From NCBI GenBank assembly GCA_000752035.1, contig CCFE01000024.1, forward strand, positions 124,001 through 188,000: a stretch of 64,000 bases of DNA, written 5' to 3'. Below, piece after piece: positions 25,217-35,400 of this stretch. Position 1 is the first letter of the stretch, and each line of letters starts with the position of its first letter. The notes beneath the pieces are model-generated. The model ran no database searches and was not told the origin of the DNA. It saw nothing but the letters and a program-made list of their open reading frames with translations. This DNA comes from Bacillus rubiinfantis. Lineage in GTDB: Bacteria; Bacillota; Bacilli; Bacillales; Cytobacillaceae. A program made the position numbers and the translations under genes.

Positions 25217-25245
25217 AGAATACAACGTTTCTGTACAAAATGCAA
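25217..25245 (-). promoter_or_regulatory. Candidate rpsO promoter
   Basis: TTGCAT and TATTCT are spaced by exactly 17 bases on the minus strand, roughly 95 bases before the rpsO start, upstream of the structured leader. Confidence 0.5.
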
Positions 25246-25285
25246 GTTCTATCAGTAAGAAAATCAATAGATAATCAGCGATTTG

Positions 25286-26227
25286 TCAACTTTTTTTAAA
25301 GTAATCAAGAGCATGTTGCTTGTCTTTTGCAATTTGCTTGACTAATTCCTCTATTCCGGAAAATTTCTGTTCTTTTCGAAGATACAAATGCCATTCAACG
25401 ATAACTTCTTCCTCATAAATGTCTTGATTAAATTCAAACAAATGTACTTCAACTGAAAGTTTCAAGGCTTCATGATTGAATGTAGGTTTATAGCCTACAT
25501 TACATACGCCCTCATGCCATACGTCATTGACTTTCATTCTAACTGCATATACTCCGGTTGGAGGCATTAAATATTCATCATCATTGTTAATGTTTGCTGT
25601 TGGAAAACCAATTGTTCTGCCACGTTTGTCACCATGGACCACTATACCTGTCGTGGTATAATACCTTCCCAACAGGGAGGGAAGCTTATCTGTCGCTCCT
25701 TCGTTAATTAGATGACGAATTCTTGTAGAACTCACTTTTTCATATCCTTCAGAGAATTTTGGAACGATTGTATAGGAGAACTGCTCTCGTGAATGAAACG
25801 GCAATGTTTCCATGGTTCCTCTGCCCATACGGCCATACGTATAGTCAAAACCGGCGACGACATGTTTTACATTAAGACCAATCACATATTGATCGATAAA
25901 CTCCTGTGGCAAAAGATTGGCAAAATTCTCAGTAAACTGAACAATAAATAAATAATCAATCCCATGCTTTTCAATCAATCTAACTTTTTCATGTAAAGGG
26001 GTAATATATTTAACATGTTTTTTCTCTTTCCCTAAAACTACAGAAGGATGCGGGTCAAAAGTCATAACAGCGCTATTGATTCCGTCGGCTTCTGCTTTCT
26101 TTTTAGCCTCAAGAATAACCTGTTGGTGTCCCCGGTGTACTCCATCAAAATAGCCTAGGGCCATTGCTAATGGTGGAAAATTGTGTTTCTCTATGTTTAA
26201 AGGAAACTTTAGCATTATTACTTCCAA
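25286..26227 (-). CDS. ribF: Bifunctional riboflavin kinase/FAD synthetase
   Basis: This 313-residue enzyme converts riboflavin to FMN and FMN to FAD; it is called RibC in B. subtilis. The N-terminal adenylyltransferase domain has GYFDGVHRGHQQVI at about residues 25-38 and VAGFDYTYGRMGRG. The C-terminal kinase domain starts near residue 185 with GDKRGRTIGFPTANI and holds MPPTGVYAVRM. The start is a TTG six bases after AAGGTGAG; it gives MEVIMLKFPLN, which aligns with relatives, whereas the ATG four codons on would remove a conserved strand. No FMN riboswitch is seen. It follows truB by 33 bases. Confidence 0.95.
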   Translation of the reverse strand: MEVIMLKFPLNIEKHNFPPLAMALGYFDGVHRGHQQVILEAKKKAEADGINSAVMTFDPHPSVVLGKEKKHVKYITPLHEKVRLIEKHGIDYLFIVQFTENFANLLPQEFIDQYVIGLNVKHVVAGFDYTYGRMGRGTMETLPFHSREQFSYTIVPKFSEGYEKVSSTRIRHLINEGATDKLPSLLGRYYTTTGIVVHGDKRGRTIGFPTANINNDDEYLMPPTGVYAVRMKVNDVWHEGVCNVGYKPTFNHEALKLSVEVHLFEFNQDIYEEEVIVEWHLYLRKEQKFSGIEELVKQIAKDKQHALDYFKKS

Positions 26228-26260
26228 TTGAAACTCACCTTTTCTATCCGTAGCCTGTAC

Positions 26261-27175
26261 TTATTCATTCCGTAATACTTTTACCGGCTTAAGCACGTTA
26301 GGCTTAGTGGGATGTTTTGCATAAATAGCAAGTGCTATTCCATTGCTTGCTACGAAGACAATTGGTTCATTTGTCTTTATTAAGGATTCTGGTACCGGTA
26401 AGAGTGCACCATTTTTCACTTTCTCTGCTACTTTATCATTTATTTTTAGTTTCGGCAAATGAGAAAGCGCAGTCTCCAATGGTTTTAAAACCGTTCCAAT
26501 TCGGCCTTCTTCTGCTAATTGAGCAATTTCCTCCAATGTAATACAATCCTCTAACGTAAACGAAGCAGATTGTATTCTAATTAAGCTTGACATATGTGCG
26601 GGATAACCTAGTTGTTCTCCAATCATTACGGCTAACGTTCGAATGTACGTTCCTTTACTGCACTGTACTTTAAATTTAAAAGAGATTGTTTCTCCCATCC
26701 ATTCTTCCTGTTTGTCAAGAAGTTCAATAGAATATATGTTCACCTTTCGCGATGGCCGGTCTACTTCAATTCCTTTACGTGCATACTCATATAAGCGAAC
26801 TCCTCCTACCTTTACCGCCGAAAACATCGGAGGAGTCTGAACAATTTCACCCGTTAAAGATTGTAAGACTGCTAAAATTTCTTGTCGGGATATGAGCCGT
26901 GTTACTGCCTTTTTTGTAACAAGCTCACCAGTAGCGTCTTCTGTTGTCGTCGAAAAACCTATCGTTACTTCGCCTTCATAAGCTTTGCCCGCATCAGTAA
27001 TATACTCCGCTACTTTAGTAGCCCTTCCTATGCAAATTGGAAGAACACCGGTAACATCAGGGTCAAGTGTGCCGGTATGACCAATTTTTTTTGTTTTTAA
27101 GATTTTCCGTAATTTAAAAACGCAATCATGGCTGGTAATGCCCTTTGGCTTAAACAAAGGTAAAATACCTTCCAT
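26261..27175 (-). CDS. truB: tRNA pseudouridine(55) synthase
   Basis: This 304-residue enzyme makes pseudouridine 55 in the T-loop of tRNAs. MEGILPLFKPKGITSHDCVFKLRK opens the protein and the catalytic aspartate is in HTGTLDPDVTGVLPI (about residue 41). GTYIRTLAVMIGEQLG and the C-terminal PUA-like domain follow. The ATG at 27175 has an AAAGGAGG site; the long upstream in-frame extension that overlaps rbfA is rejected because it is out of family and reads antisense-like low-complexity residues. A terminator sits only 30 bases upstream, so read-through or a weak promoter must supply transcript. Confidence 0.95.
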   Translation of the reverse strand: MEGILPLFKPKGITSHDCVFKLRKILKTKKIGHTGTLDPDVTGVLPICIGRATKVAEYITDAGKAYEGEVTIGFSTTTEDATGELVTKKAVTRLISRQEILAVLQSLTGEIVQTPPMFSAVKVGGVRLYEYARKGIEVDRPSRKVNIYSIELLDKQEEWMGETISFKFKVQCSKGTYIRTLAVMIGEQLGYPAHMSSLIRIQSASFTLEDCITLEEIAQLAEEGRIGTVLKPLETALSHLPKLKINDKVAEKVKNGALLPVPESLIKTNEPIVFVASNGIALAIYAKHPTKPNVLKPVKVLRNE

Positions 27176-27205
27176 TTTTTCTTCCTCCTTTCTTCTGTCA
27201 CTCCG

Positions 27206-27234
27206 AAAAAAATGGATAGACAAATGTCTATCCA
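27206..27234 (-). terminator. Terminator between rbfA and truB
   Basis: ATGGATAGAC and GTCTATCCAT form a 10-bp stem around a 4-base loop, followed on the minus strand by TTTTTTTC. The truB ribosome site begins about 20 bases later. Confidence 0.85.
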
Positions 27235-27248
27235 TCCAGAGGCGCTTC

Positions 27249-27629
27249 CTATTGGTTATCCTCTTTTTCCGTTGATTCCATAGGTTTATCATCCATTTGA
27301 AGTTGATGAAGAAGATTCTCAATTCGGTTGCCATAATCAATTGATTCATCAAATTCAAAGATAATCTCTGGTGTTTTGCGAAGCCGAATACGGTGGCCAA
27401 TTTCAGAGCGGATAAAACCCTTTGCCTTTGCCAGGCCCTTTAGGGTATTTTCCTTTTGCTCGTCATCACCTAGTACCGATATATATACCTTGGCTTGCTG
27501 CAAATCTCCAGTAACCTGTACGTCTGTTACGGTAACAAATCCAATGCGCGGGTCCTTAATTTTGCGCCCAATTATGTCGCTAAGTTCTTTCTTCATTTGT
27601 TCCCCAACGCGATTAGGTCGATGGCTCAT
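27249..27629 (-). CDS. rbfA: Ribosome-binding factor A
   Basis: This 126-residue KH-fold factor is needed for 30S maturation at the 16S 5' end, especially in the cold. RPNRVGEQMKKELSDIIGRKIKDPRIGFVTVTDVQVTGDLQQAKVYISVLG covers the first half and RLRKTPEIIFEFDESIDYGNRI the second. The C-terminus is an acidic tail. The start is the ATG at 27629, five bases after GAGGTGA; a GTG three codons earlier overlaps that site. It follows infB by 61 bases, with no ylxP gene between them, unlike B. subtilis. Confidence 0.95.
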   Translation of the reverse strand: MSHRPNRVGEQMKKELSDIIGRKIKDPRIGFVTVTDVQVTGDLQQAKVYISVLGDDEQKENTLKGLAKAKGFIRSEIGHRIRLRKTPEIIFEFDESIDYGNRIENLLHQLQMDDKPMESTEKEDNQ

Positions 27630-27690
27630 CTTATTCACCTCTTCACTACAGCCAATTCAATTTCAGTTAGCTGGCCACGCTAATTACCAT

Positions 27691-29997
27691 TTAGGCCCGC
27701 TCTACTTCTTGCATCACATAAGCTTCAATGATATCTCCTTCTTTAATATCATTGTAATTCCTAATGGTGACACCACATTCATACCCTTGACTTACTTCTT
27801 TGGCATCATCTTTAAAGCGTTTTAAAGCATCGATTTCTCCCTCGAAAATAACTACACCATCACGGATGACACGAACACCGCTGTCACGGGTAATTTTACC
27901 GTCTGTCACATAAGAACCAGCAATTGTGCCAACCTTCGATACTTTAAATGTTTGACGTACTTCCGCTTGCCCAATAATTTTTTCTTCAAACTCAGGGTCA
28001 AGCAGTCCTTTCATCGCAGCTTCCATTTCTTCGATGACCTTGTAAATAATCCGATGCAGTCTAACATCGACCTTCTCAGCCTCCGCAGCACGTTTAGCAT
28101 TTGCATCAGGACGGACATTAAAACCAATCACAATTGCATTCGAAGCGGCTGCTAAGGTAATATCGGATTCATTAATGGCTCCAGTTCCATTATGAATAAT
28201 TTTGATGTTTACTCCTTCAACATCAATTTTTTGCAGTGAAGCGGCAACTGCTTCAGCTGAACCTTGAACATCAGCTTTAATAATCACGTTCAGGTCCTTC
28301 ATTTCACCTTGTTTTAATTGCTCAAATAAATTATCTAGGCTAACACGGGTTTTCTCACCACGCTGAGCCGCTAAGGCCTGTTGCGCACGAGCCTCTCCAA
28401 TATGACGAGCTGTTTTTTCATCATCAAACACAACAAAGCGGTCTCCAGCCTGCGGTACATCATTTAAACCGGTAATTTCAACAGGAGTAGACGGACCAGC
28501 TTCCTTAACGCGACGACCTTTATCATTAACCATCGCACGGACACGGCCAAAGGTATTTCCGACAACGATTGGGTCGCCAACTTTTAATGTTCCATTTTGG
28601 ATTAACAATGTGGCAACTGAGCCACGGCCTTTATCTAATTGGGCCTCAATAACGGTACCCAGTGCCTTACGATTAGGATTGGCTTTTAATTCTTCCACTT
28701 CACTGACAAGCAGAATCATTTCCAACAAATTGTCAATTCCTTCACCTTTCTTAGCAGAAATCGGAACAAAAATGATATCTCCGCCCCAAGCTTCCGCTAC
28801 TAGACCATGTTCTGTTAACTCCTGCATAACTCGCTCTGGATTTGCAGCCTCTTTATCCATTTTATTAACAGCAACAATAATTGGTACTTCGGCAGCCTTC
28901 GCATGGTTAATTGCCTCAACTGTTTGGGGCATTACACCATCATCAGCCGCAACAACTAGGACAGTGATATCGGTAATTTGAGCACCACGAGCCCGCATTG
29001 TTGTAAATGCTGCGTGTCCCGGTGTATCAAGGAAAGTGATTTTTTTACCGTTTTCCACTACCTGATAGGCACCAATATGCTGGGTAATTCCACCTGCTTC
29101 GCCTTCAGTAACTTTTGTATTGCGAATTGAATCGAGTAAAGTTGTTTTCCCGTGGTCAACATGGCCCATAATTGTTACAACTGCTGGTCTTTCACTGAGA
29201 TCCTCCGGGGCATCCTCTGTGAAATAAACCTCTAAATCAGTTGTATCGATTTTAATTTCTTCCTCTACCTCTACACCATACTCACCAGAAATTAGTTCAA
29301 TGGCATCCTTGTCTAATTCTTGGTTAATAGTTGCCATTACACCTAATAAGAAAAGCTTTTTAATGATTTCAGATGGCTCACGGTGTAATTTCTTTCCAAG
29401 CTCAGCAACAGTTAAAGACTCCGTAAAGGTAATTTTTGCAGGAAGTTCTTTTTCTTTCTTCTTCTGTGGCGCCGCTTGTACGTTATGTGATTGGTTGTTG
29501 TTTCGCTTGTTGTGGTTGTGGTTGCGATTTTGATGCTGTTGAGGCTTTGATTTTCCCTTACCAGCTTGAAAAGCCTTTTTCTCTTTGGATTGATATTCTT
29601 GGTCGTGCTTTTTCCCTTCTTTGCTTTTCGGAGGAGCAACCACCTTTACTTTGCTTGGAACAACTAGCTTTTCATCTTCATCTTCAAATGCTTTTGCAGT
29701 AGTTTTTGCAGTCACGTTAGGCTGTCCATTTGCCTTATTAGGTTGTTTCGTTTGAACTTTATTATTTCTCTTTTGTTGGGATGTATTCCCTGATTTCTGC
29801 TGTGCGTTATTAGATCGATTGACGCGCTGCGTACCTTCATTAATGTTATAAGCTGCATCAAGTTTTTTAATCTCTGCTTCCTCTAATGTTGCCATATGGT
29901 TTGTAACCTCAATGTTCATTTCTTTTAATTTCGTGATGATTTCTTTACTTGAGAGATTGTGTTTTTTTGCATATTCATAAACACGTAGTTTACTCAT
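27691..29997 (-). CDS. infB: Translation initiation factor IF-2
   Basis: This 768-residue GTPase delivers initiator tRNA to the 30S subunit. A short N-terminal helical domain (residues 1-50) is followed by a long Lys/Gln/Asn-rich linker to about residue 180. The G domain shows GHVDHGKTTLLD (G1), DTPGHAAF (G3) and NKMDK (G4). Domains II to IV follow, ending in GYECGVTIRNYNDIKEGDIIEAYVMQEVER. A GGTGAAAA site precedes the ATG. It is the fifth gene of the rimP operon, 21 bases after ylxQ. Confidence 0.97.
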   Translation of the reverse strand: MSKLRVYEYAKKHNLSSKEIITKLKEMNIEVTNHMATLEEAEIKKLDAAYNINEGTQRVNRSNNAQQKSGNTSQQKRNNKVQTKQPNKANGQPNVTAKTTAKAFEDEDEKLVVPSKVKVVAPPKSKEGKKHDQEYQSKEKKAFQAGKGKSKPQQHQNRNHNHNKRNNNQSHNVQAAPQKKKEKELPAKITFTESLTVAELGKKLHREPSEIIKKLFLLGVMATINQELDKDAIELISGEYGVEVEEEIKIDTTDLEVYFTEDAPEDLSERPAVVTIMGHVDHGKTTLLDSIRNTKVTEGEAGGITQHIGAYQVVENGKKITFLDTPGHAAFTTMRARGAQITDITVLVVAADDGVMPQTVEAINHAKAAEVPIIVAVNKMDKEAANPERVMQELTEHGLVAEAWGGDIIFVPISAKKGEGIDNLLEMILLVSEVEELKANPNRKALGTVIEAQLDKGRGSVATLLIQNGTLKVGDPIVVGNTFGRVRAMVNDKGRRVKEAGPSTPVEITGLNDVPQAGDRFVVFDDEKTARHIGEARAQQALAAQRGEKTRVSLDNLFEQLKQGEMKDLNVIIKADVQGSAEAVAASLQKIDVEGVNIKIIHNGTGAINESDITLAAASNAIVIGFNVRPDANAKRAAEAEKVDVRLHRIIYKVIEEMEAAMKGLLDPEFEEKIIGQAEVRQTFKVSKVGTIAGSYVTDGKITRDSGVRVIRDGVVIFEGEIDALKRFKDDAKEVSQGYECGVTIRNYNDIKEGDIIEAYVMQEVERA

Positions 29998-30018
29998 TTG
30001 TTTTCACCCCCGCTAGAA

Positions 30019-30321
30019 TTAATCGAGCAACTGTTCAAGTTTCTTTGCAAATCCATCATCCAGCACTGCTACCACAACGCGGGCTTCCTTCCCAATTGCC
30101 TGACCGAGAAGATGACGGTTTTCCACCATTTTTAATGGAATATGATAGGAATTGCACTTATCAGTAATTTTTTTCATTGTATTTTGAGAGGCATCTTTGG
30201 ATAATAAAATGAGCTTTGCTTTTCCACTGCGAATTTCTTTAATGCTAAGCTCCTCACCCGAGATAATTTTTCGTGCTCGATTCGCCAATCCAAGTAATGA
30301 AGTCCATTGTTTATCGTTCAT
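30019..30321 (-). CDS. rplGA: L7Ae-family K-turn-binding protein YlxQ
   Basis: This 100-residue protein has the L7Ae/L30e fold that binds kink-turn RNA. LLGLANRARKIISGEELSIKEIRSGKAKLILLSKDASQNTMKKI is characteristic. Its start overlaps the ylxR stop by one or two bases (TAATG), so the pair is coupled. The B. subtilis homologue has been shown to bind K-turns, but its cellular target is not settled as far as I know. It is always found between ylxR and infB. Confidence 0.92.
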   Translation of the reverse strand: MNDKQWTSLLGLANRARKIISGEELSIKEIRSGKAKLILLSKDASQNTMKKITDKCNSYHIPLKMVENRHLLGQAIGKEARVVVAVLDDGFAKKLEQLLD

Positions 30322-30608
30322 TAGATTGACTTGTTCTCCTTCTCTATTAACATTAGCAATTCTTCATATAGCTCATCACCAATAGCAACCTCTAAATGAT
30401 TAGCTAAGATATTTTTCTTTTTTGCCAGAAGAACTGCTTCTTTATCCTTTGAAAGGTATGCTCCTCTCCCGTTTTTCTTTCCAGTTAAATCGATGGAGAC
30501 ATCCCCTTCTTTTGTGCGAACGATGCGAACGAGTTCTTTTTTCGGCTTCATTTCACCGGTAGCTACACATTTGCGCATTGGAACTTTTCTCTTTTTGTTC
30601 ATCATCAT
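30321..30608 (-). CDS. rnpM: YlxR/RnpM small RNA-binding protein
   Basis: This 95-residue protein belongs to the YlxR family, recently renamed RnpM for an RNase P modulator role in B. subtilis. The hallmark KVPMRKCVATGEMKPKKELVRIVRTKEG starts at residue 8 and the GRGAYLSKD motif lies near residue 47. The fold is small and basic, typical of RNA binding. Three adjacent ATG codons make the exact start uncertain by up to two residues; the first is six or so bases from GGAGAGGGTGA. It lies 12 bases after nusA. Confidence 0.93.
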   Translation of the reverse strand: MMMNKKRKVPMRKCVATGEMKPKKELVRIVRTKEGDVSIDLTGKKNGRGAYLSKDKEAVLLAKKKNILANHLEVAIGDELYEELLMLIEKENKSI

Positions 30609-30620
30609 TCACCCTCTCCT

Positions 30621-31742
30621 TTAATCTAATTCTTCTTCGTATTCAAAATCAGTGGCAACTGAATCATCAAAAAGCTTAATGACCTCTTCACGGGGATAAA
30701 TTCCAAGTTCCCGTGCTTCTGATTCCGATTTAATATCAATCTTCCACCCAGTTAATTTGGCAGCCAGCCGGGCATTTTGGCCTCGCTTGCCAATCGCTAA
30801 CGAAAGTTGGTAATCAGGTACAACGACTGTAGTCGCTTTCTCTTCTTCATTTACAATCACATCTAAGACCTTTGAAGGGCTAAGAGCATTTGCAACAAAA
30901 ACAACTGGATCATCTGACCATTTGACGATGTCAATTTTTTCACCCTTTAATTCATTGACAACCGCCTGAACCCGTGCCCCTTTTGGTCCAACGCAAGAAC
31001 CGACAGGATCAACTTCAGCATGATCTGAATGAACAGATATTTTGGAACGATCTCCTGCTTCACGTGCAACAGATTTGATTTCAACGGTACCATCATAAAT
31101 TTCTGGTACTTCCATTTCAAATAATCGCTTTAATAAACCAGGATGCGTCCGGGATACAAAAATTTGCGGGCCCTTTGTTGTTTTTTCAACCTTGGTAATA
31201 AAAACCTTAATTCGGTCATGAGGTTTATAGCGTTCATTCGGCATTTGCTCGTTCACTGGCAACAAAGCTTCAATCTTTCCTAAACTCACATAAATAAACT
31301 TCGAATCAAGTCGTTGGACAATCCCCGTCATGATATCTTCTTCACGATCAATAAACTCGGAGTAAATAATCCCTCTCTCTGCTTCTCTTACGCGCTGGGT
31401 TACGACTTGCTTTGCTGTTTGTGCTGCAATTCTTCCGAAATCTTTTGGAGTTACCTCCATTTCGACAACATCTTCTACTTGATAGTTAGGATTAATGCGC
31501 CTAGCATCTTCAAGTGAAATTTCTAGTCGTGGGTCAAATACTTCATCCACAACCTCTTTGCGGGCAAAAACGCGCATTGATCCAGTAGCCAAATTCAAAT
31601 CAATCCTAACGTTCTGAGCTTGATTGAAATTGCGGCGATAGGCTGATACAAGCGCTGCCTCAATTGCTTCGATTAAAACATTTCTGGAAATACCTTTTTC
31701 CTTTTCCAGTACCGTAAGAGCATCCAATAATTCGCTGCTCAT
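30621..31742 (-). CDS. nusA: Transcription elongation/termination factor NusA
   Basis: This 373-residue protein binds RNA polymerase, promotes pausing and termination, and supports rRNA antitermination. It has an N-terminal RNAP-binding domain (residues 1-125), an S1 domain (EDIMTGIVQRLDSKFIYVSLGKIEALLPVNEQMP, about 130-170) and two KH domains. The first KH has DPVGSCVGPKGARVQAV and the second AIGKRGQNARLAAKLTGWKIDI. It lacks the acidic C-terminal repeats of proteobacterial NusA, as usual in Firmicutes. It is the second gene of the rimP operon. Confidence 0.97.
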   Translation of the reverse strand: MSSELLDALTVLEKEKGISRNVLIEAIEAALVSAYRRNFNQAQNVRIDLNLATGSMRVFARKEVVDEVFDPRLEISLEDARRINPNYQVEDVVEMEVTPKDFGRIAAQTAKQVVTQRVREAERGIIYSEFIDREEDIMTGIVQRLDSKFIYVSLGKIEALLPVNEQMPNERYKPHDRIKVFITKVEKTTKGPQIFVSRTHPGLLKRLFEMEVPEIYDGTVEIKSVAREAGDRSKISVHSDHAEVDPVGSCVGPKGARVQAVVNELKGEKIDIVKWSDDPVVFVANALSPSKVLDVIVNEEEKATTVVVPDYQLSLAIGKRGQNARLAAKLTGWKIDIKSESEARELGIYPREEVIKLFDDSVATDFEYEEELD

Positions 31743-31778
31743 TTTTGTGTATCCCCCTAATCTTTGGATTTTTCCTAT

Positions 31779-32249
31779 TTACGAAAAGGTTATAGCCAAT
31801 CTGGCATTTGCCACTTTTTCATAAGGAATGTCAATTGTCTTTTTACGTGTTTTCATTTTGATTTCAATTTTTATGGTTTGACCATCAAATTCTAATAGAG
31901 TACCCTCAAATTCTTTTTCACCATCAATAGGTTCAAACGTTTTAACATATATATTTTTCCCCTTGGCCTTTGTAAAATCCTTTTGTTTTTTTAAAGGACG
32001 TTCAGCCCCCGGAGAAGATACCTCAAGGAAATAGTTATGTGGAATCGGATCAATCTCATCAAGTTTTTCACTTAGCCGCTCACTTACAAGGCCACAATCT
32101 TCAATATCTACACCATGTTCCTTATCAATATATACACGAAGAAACCAGCTTTTCCCTTCCTTCACATAGTCAATATCAACTAATTCAATTTGGAGCTCTT
32201 GACAAATCGGTGTCACCAGTTCTTCGACCACTTCGGTTACTTTACTCAT
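31779..32249 (-). CDS. rimP: Ribosome maturation factor RimP
   Basis: This 156-residue 30S assembly factor opens the nusA-infB operon. Visible landmarks are LELVDIDYVKEG-like QIELVDIDYVKEGKSWFLRVYIDKEHGVDIEDC in the first domain and YFLEVSSPGAERPLKKQKDF in the second, followed by the C-terminal SH3-like barrel. The ATG has a strong AAAGGAGGT site. A good SigA promoter lies about 50 bases upstream. Confidence 0.95.
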   Translation of the reverse strand: MSKVTEVVEELVTPICQELQIELVDIDYVKEGKSWFLRVYIDKEHGVDIEDCGLVSERLSEKLDEIDPIPHNYFLEVSSPGAERPLKKQKDFTKAKGKNIYVKTFEPIDGEKEFEGTLLEFDGQTIKIEIKMKTRKKTIDIPYEKVANARLAITFS

Positions 32250-32293
32250 GCCATACCTCCTTTGCCTATCAATACCTATGTAGTTAAGGAAAC

Positions 32294-32322
32294 CTTATAA
32301 TAGTAACAAAAAACCGTTGCAA
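32294..32322 (-). promoter_or_regulatory. SigA promoter of the rimP-nusA-infB operon
   Basis: TTGCAA and TATAAG are spaced by 17 bases on the minus strand, with rimP starting 45 bases after the -10. It lies just beyond the polC terminator. Confidence 0.75.
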
Positions 32323-32324
32323 AC

Positions 32325-32356
32325 AACACGAAAGAGTGGGAGGGTCCCCACTCTTT
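32325..32356 (-). terminator. Probable polC terminator
   Basis: AAAGAGTGGG and CCCACTCTTT form a perfect 10-bp stem with a 6-base loop. The following minus-strand tail, CGTGTTGTTT, is only moderately T-rich. Confidence 0.65.
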
Positions 32357-32422
32357 AACACGAGAGTAATCATTAGTATTTCCAATAAAACTATAACATA
32401 ACCGTATCGTATATTGCAAACC

Positions 32423-35400
32423 CTAGAATAAGGAAAGCTGATTCTGTTCAGGGAGAGATTCCAGGCAACCTTGCTGGTCTAAATATTCCAAGATGGTTTT
32501 GGATACCTTGCCACGTTGCTGCAGGTCTTCCTTAGAAAGGAATTCCCCTGCCTCCCGAGCCTTAACAATATTAATGGCCGCATTTGTCCCTAAACCCGGG
32601 ATTGAATTAAATGGGGGAATTAAGGAATCACCATCAATTATAAATTCAGACGCATCAGACTTATATAAATCATAATTTTGAAAGGAATATCCTCGCTCCG
32701 TCATCTCTAGAGCTAACTCTAATACGGTTAATAAGTTCTTCTCTTTATTCGATGCTTCTAACCCTTTAGCATTGATTTCCTCGATCTTGGCACGGATTGC
32801 TTCGGACCCGCGTGTCATTGTTTCTATATCAAAGTCTTCCGCGCGAACGGTAAAATAGGCAGCATAGTATAAAAGCGGTAAATGTACCTTGAAATAAGCA
32901 ATCCTTACTGCCATTAATACATAGGCAGCTGCGTGCGCTTTAGGGAACATATACTTTATCTTTTTACAAGAATCAATATACCACTCAGGCACTTCATTCT
33001 TGCGCATTTCCGCTTCCATTTCCTCCGTTAAGCCTTTACCTTTACGGACAGACTCCATGATTTTAAAGGCGAAAGAGGGTTCTAATCCTTGATAAATTAG
33101 ATAGACCATAATATCATCACGACAGCCTATTACTTCACTTAAGGTACATGTCTGGTTGTGAATCAATTCCTGCGCATTTCCAAGCCATACGTCAGTTCCA
33201 TGAGATAATCCTGAGATTTGCACTAATTCCGAGAAGGTGGTTGGTTTTGTGTCCTCAAGCATTTGCCGGACAAATCTTGTTCCAAATTCCGGAATTCCTA
33301 ATGTTCCGGTTTTACACATAATTTGCTGCTCTGTTACTCCTAATGATTCAGTGCTGCTGAAAATTTTCATTACTTCCGGATCGTCCGTCGGTATCGTTTT
33401 CGGGTCAATCCCGCTCAAATCCTGAAGCATCCTGATGACTGTTGGATCATCGTGACCTAATATGTCCAGTTTTAACACATTATCATGAATGGAATGGAAA
33501 TCAAAATGGGTTGTCCGCCATTCAGAATTGCGATCATCTGCCGGGAACTGGATTGGGGTAAAATCATACACATCCATATAATCTGGGATAACGATAATCC
33601 CCCCTGGGTGCTGGCCTGTTGTTCGCTTAACTCCTGTACAGCCAGCCGCAAGTCTTTCAATTTCCGCATTGCGCATATGAAGATTATGATCTTGCTGATA
33701 TGCCTTTACATATCCAAATGCAGTTTTATCAGCAACCGTTCCAATTGTCCCTGCGCGATATACATTGTCCTCCCCGAAGAGAACTTTCGTATAATTATGG
33801 GCGCGTGGCTGATATTCACCCGAAAAATTCAAGTCAATATCAGGAACCTTGTCCCCTTTAAATCCTAAGAAAGTTTCAAATGGAATATCATGCCCATCCT
33901 TACGGTATTTCGTTCCGCAATTTGGACAATCCTTATCAGGTAAATCGAAGCCAGAACCGACAGAACCATCATTGAAAAACTCTGACTTCTTACAAGTCGG
34001 ACAGATGTAATGCGGCGGCAGTGGATTAACCTCGGTAATTTCTGTCATTGTTGCAACGAATGAAGAACCAACAGAACCACGTGAACCAACTAGATAACCA
34101 TCATCTAATGATTTCTTTACGAGTTTATGGGCGATTAGATAGATAACCGCAAAGCCATGGCCGATAATACTTTTTAGTTCTTTTTCCAATCTTGCTTCAA
34201 CTATTTCCGGTAATGGATCGCCATAAATTTGATGCGCCATTTGATAACTCATTTGTCGCATCTCATCTTCAGCGCCTGCAATTCTCGGAGTATACAAGTC
34301 ATCTTTTATCGGCTTAATCTCGTCGATCATATCAGCGATTTTGTTTGTATTAGTAATAACAATTTCTCTTGCCTTTTGCTTGCCTAAAAAAGCGAAGCCG
34401 TCAAGCATCTCATCTGTTGTTCGGAAGTGAACATCCGGGAGCTTATGGCGGTTTAACGGGTTTGCACCGCCTTGAGAATTGATTAAGATTTTTCGATAAA
34501 TCTTGTCATTTTCGTTTAAATAGTGAACATTACCAGTCGCTACAACCGGGATACCTAATTTGTCGCCTAACGATACGATGTTGCCAATAATGTGCTCAAG
34601 TGCTTGTTCATCACGGACTAGTTCCATTTCAATTAATGGCGCGTATACTTGCTTTGGCATGACCTCAAGATAATCATAAAAACGAGCGATTTCTTCAACT
34701 TCCTCAGGCCCCTTCTGCATCATACCTTCAAAAACTTCCCCTTTATCACACGCGGAGCCAACGATAATTCCTTCACGATATTTCTGCAGAATGGAACGTG
34801 GAATCCTCGGTACACGATAAAAATATTCGATATGGGCAATCGAGACTAATTTAAACAGATTTTTCAAACCAGCTTCAGTTTGTGCTAAGAGTGTACAGTG
34901 ATACGGACGTGCACGCTGGTAGGCATTACCCTTACCCATGTTCTCATTAAACTGGTCATGGTATTCAATTCCTTTTTCACCTGCATCCTTTAACATCTTC
35001 ATCAGCAGATAACCAGTTGCTTCTGCATCATATATAGCCCGGTGGTGCTGAGTTAATTCGATATCAAATCTTTTGGCCAAAGTATTTAAGCGATGATTTT
35101 TTAATTCTGGATAAAGAAAGCGGCCAAGCTCTAATGTATCAATAACGGGGTTTTTAGCTTTTTCTAGTCCCATTTTTTTATAACCAACATTTAAGAAGCC
35201 CATATCAAAGGTTGCATTATGGGCAACAAGCACAGAATCGCCTGCCCACTCATGGAACCTGCGTAATACTTCCGAAACCTCCGGTGCAGTTTGTACCATA
35301 TCATCCGTTATCCCCGTTAAATTAATGGTTGTCGCGGATAAGCGGTGATGCGGATTGGCAAACGATTCAAATCTGTCGATAATTTCGCCGTCCCTGACTT

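Noticed and set aside
26228..26260. FMN riboswitch before ribF
   Set aside because: Only 33 bases separate truB and ribF, too short for the aptamer.
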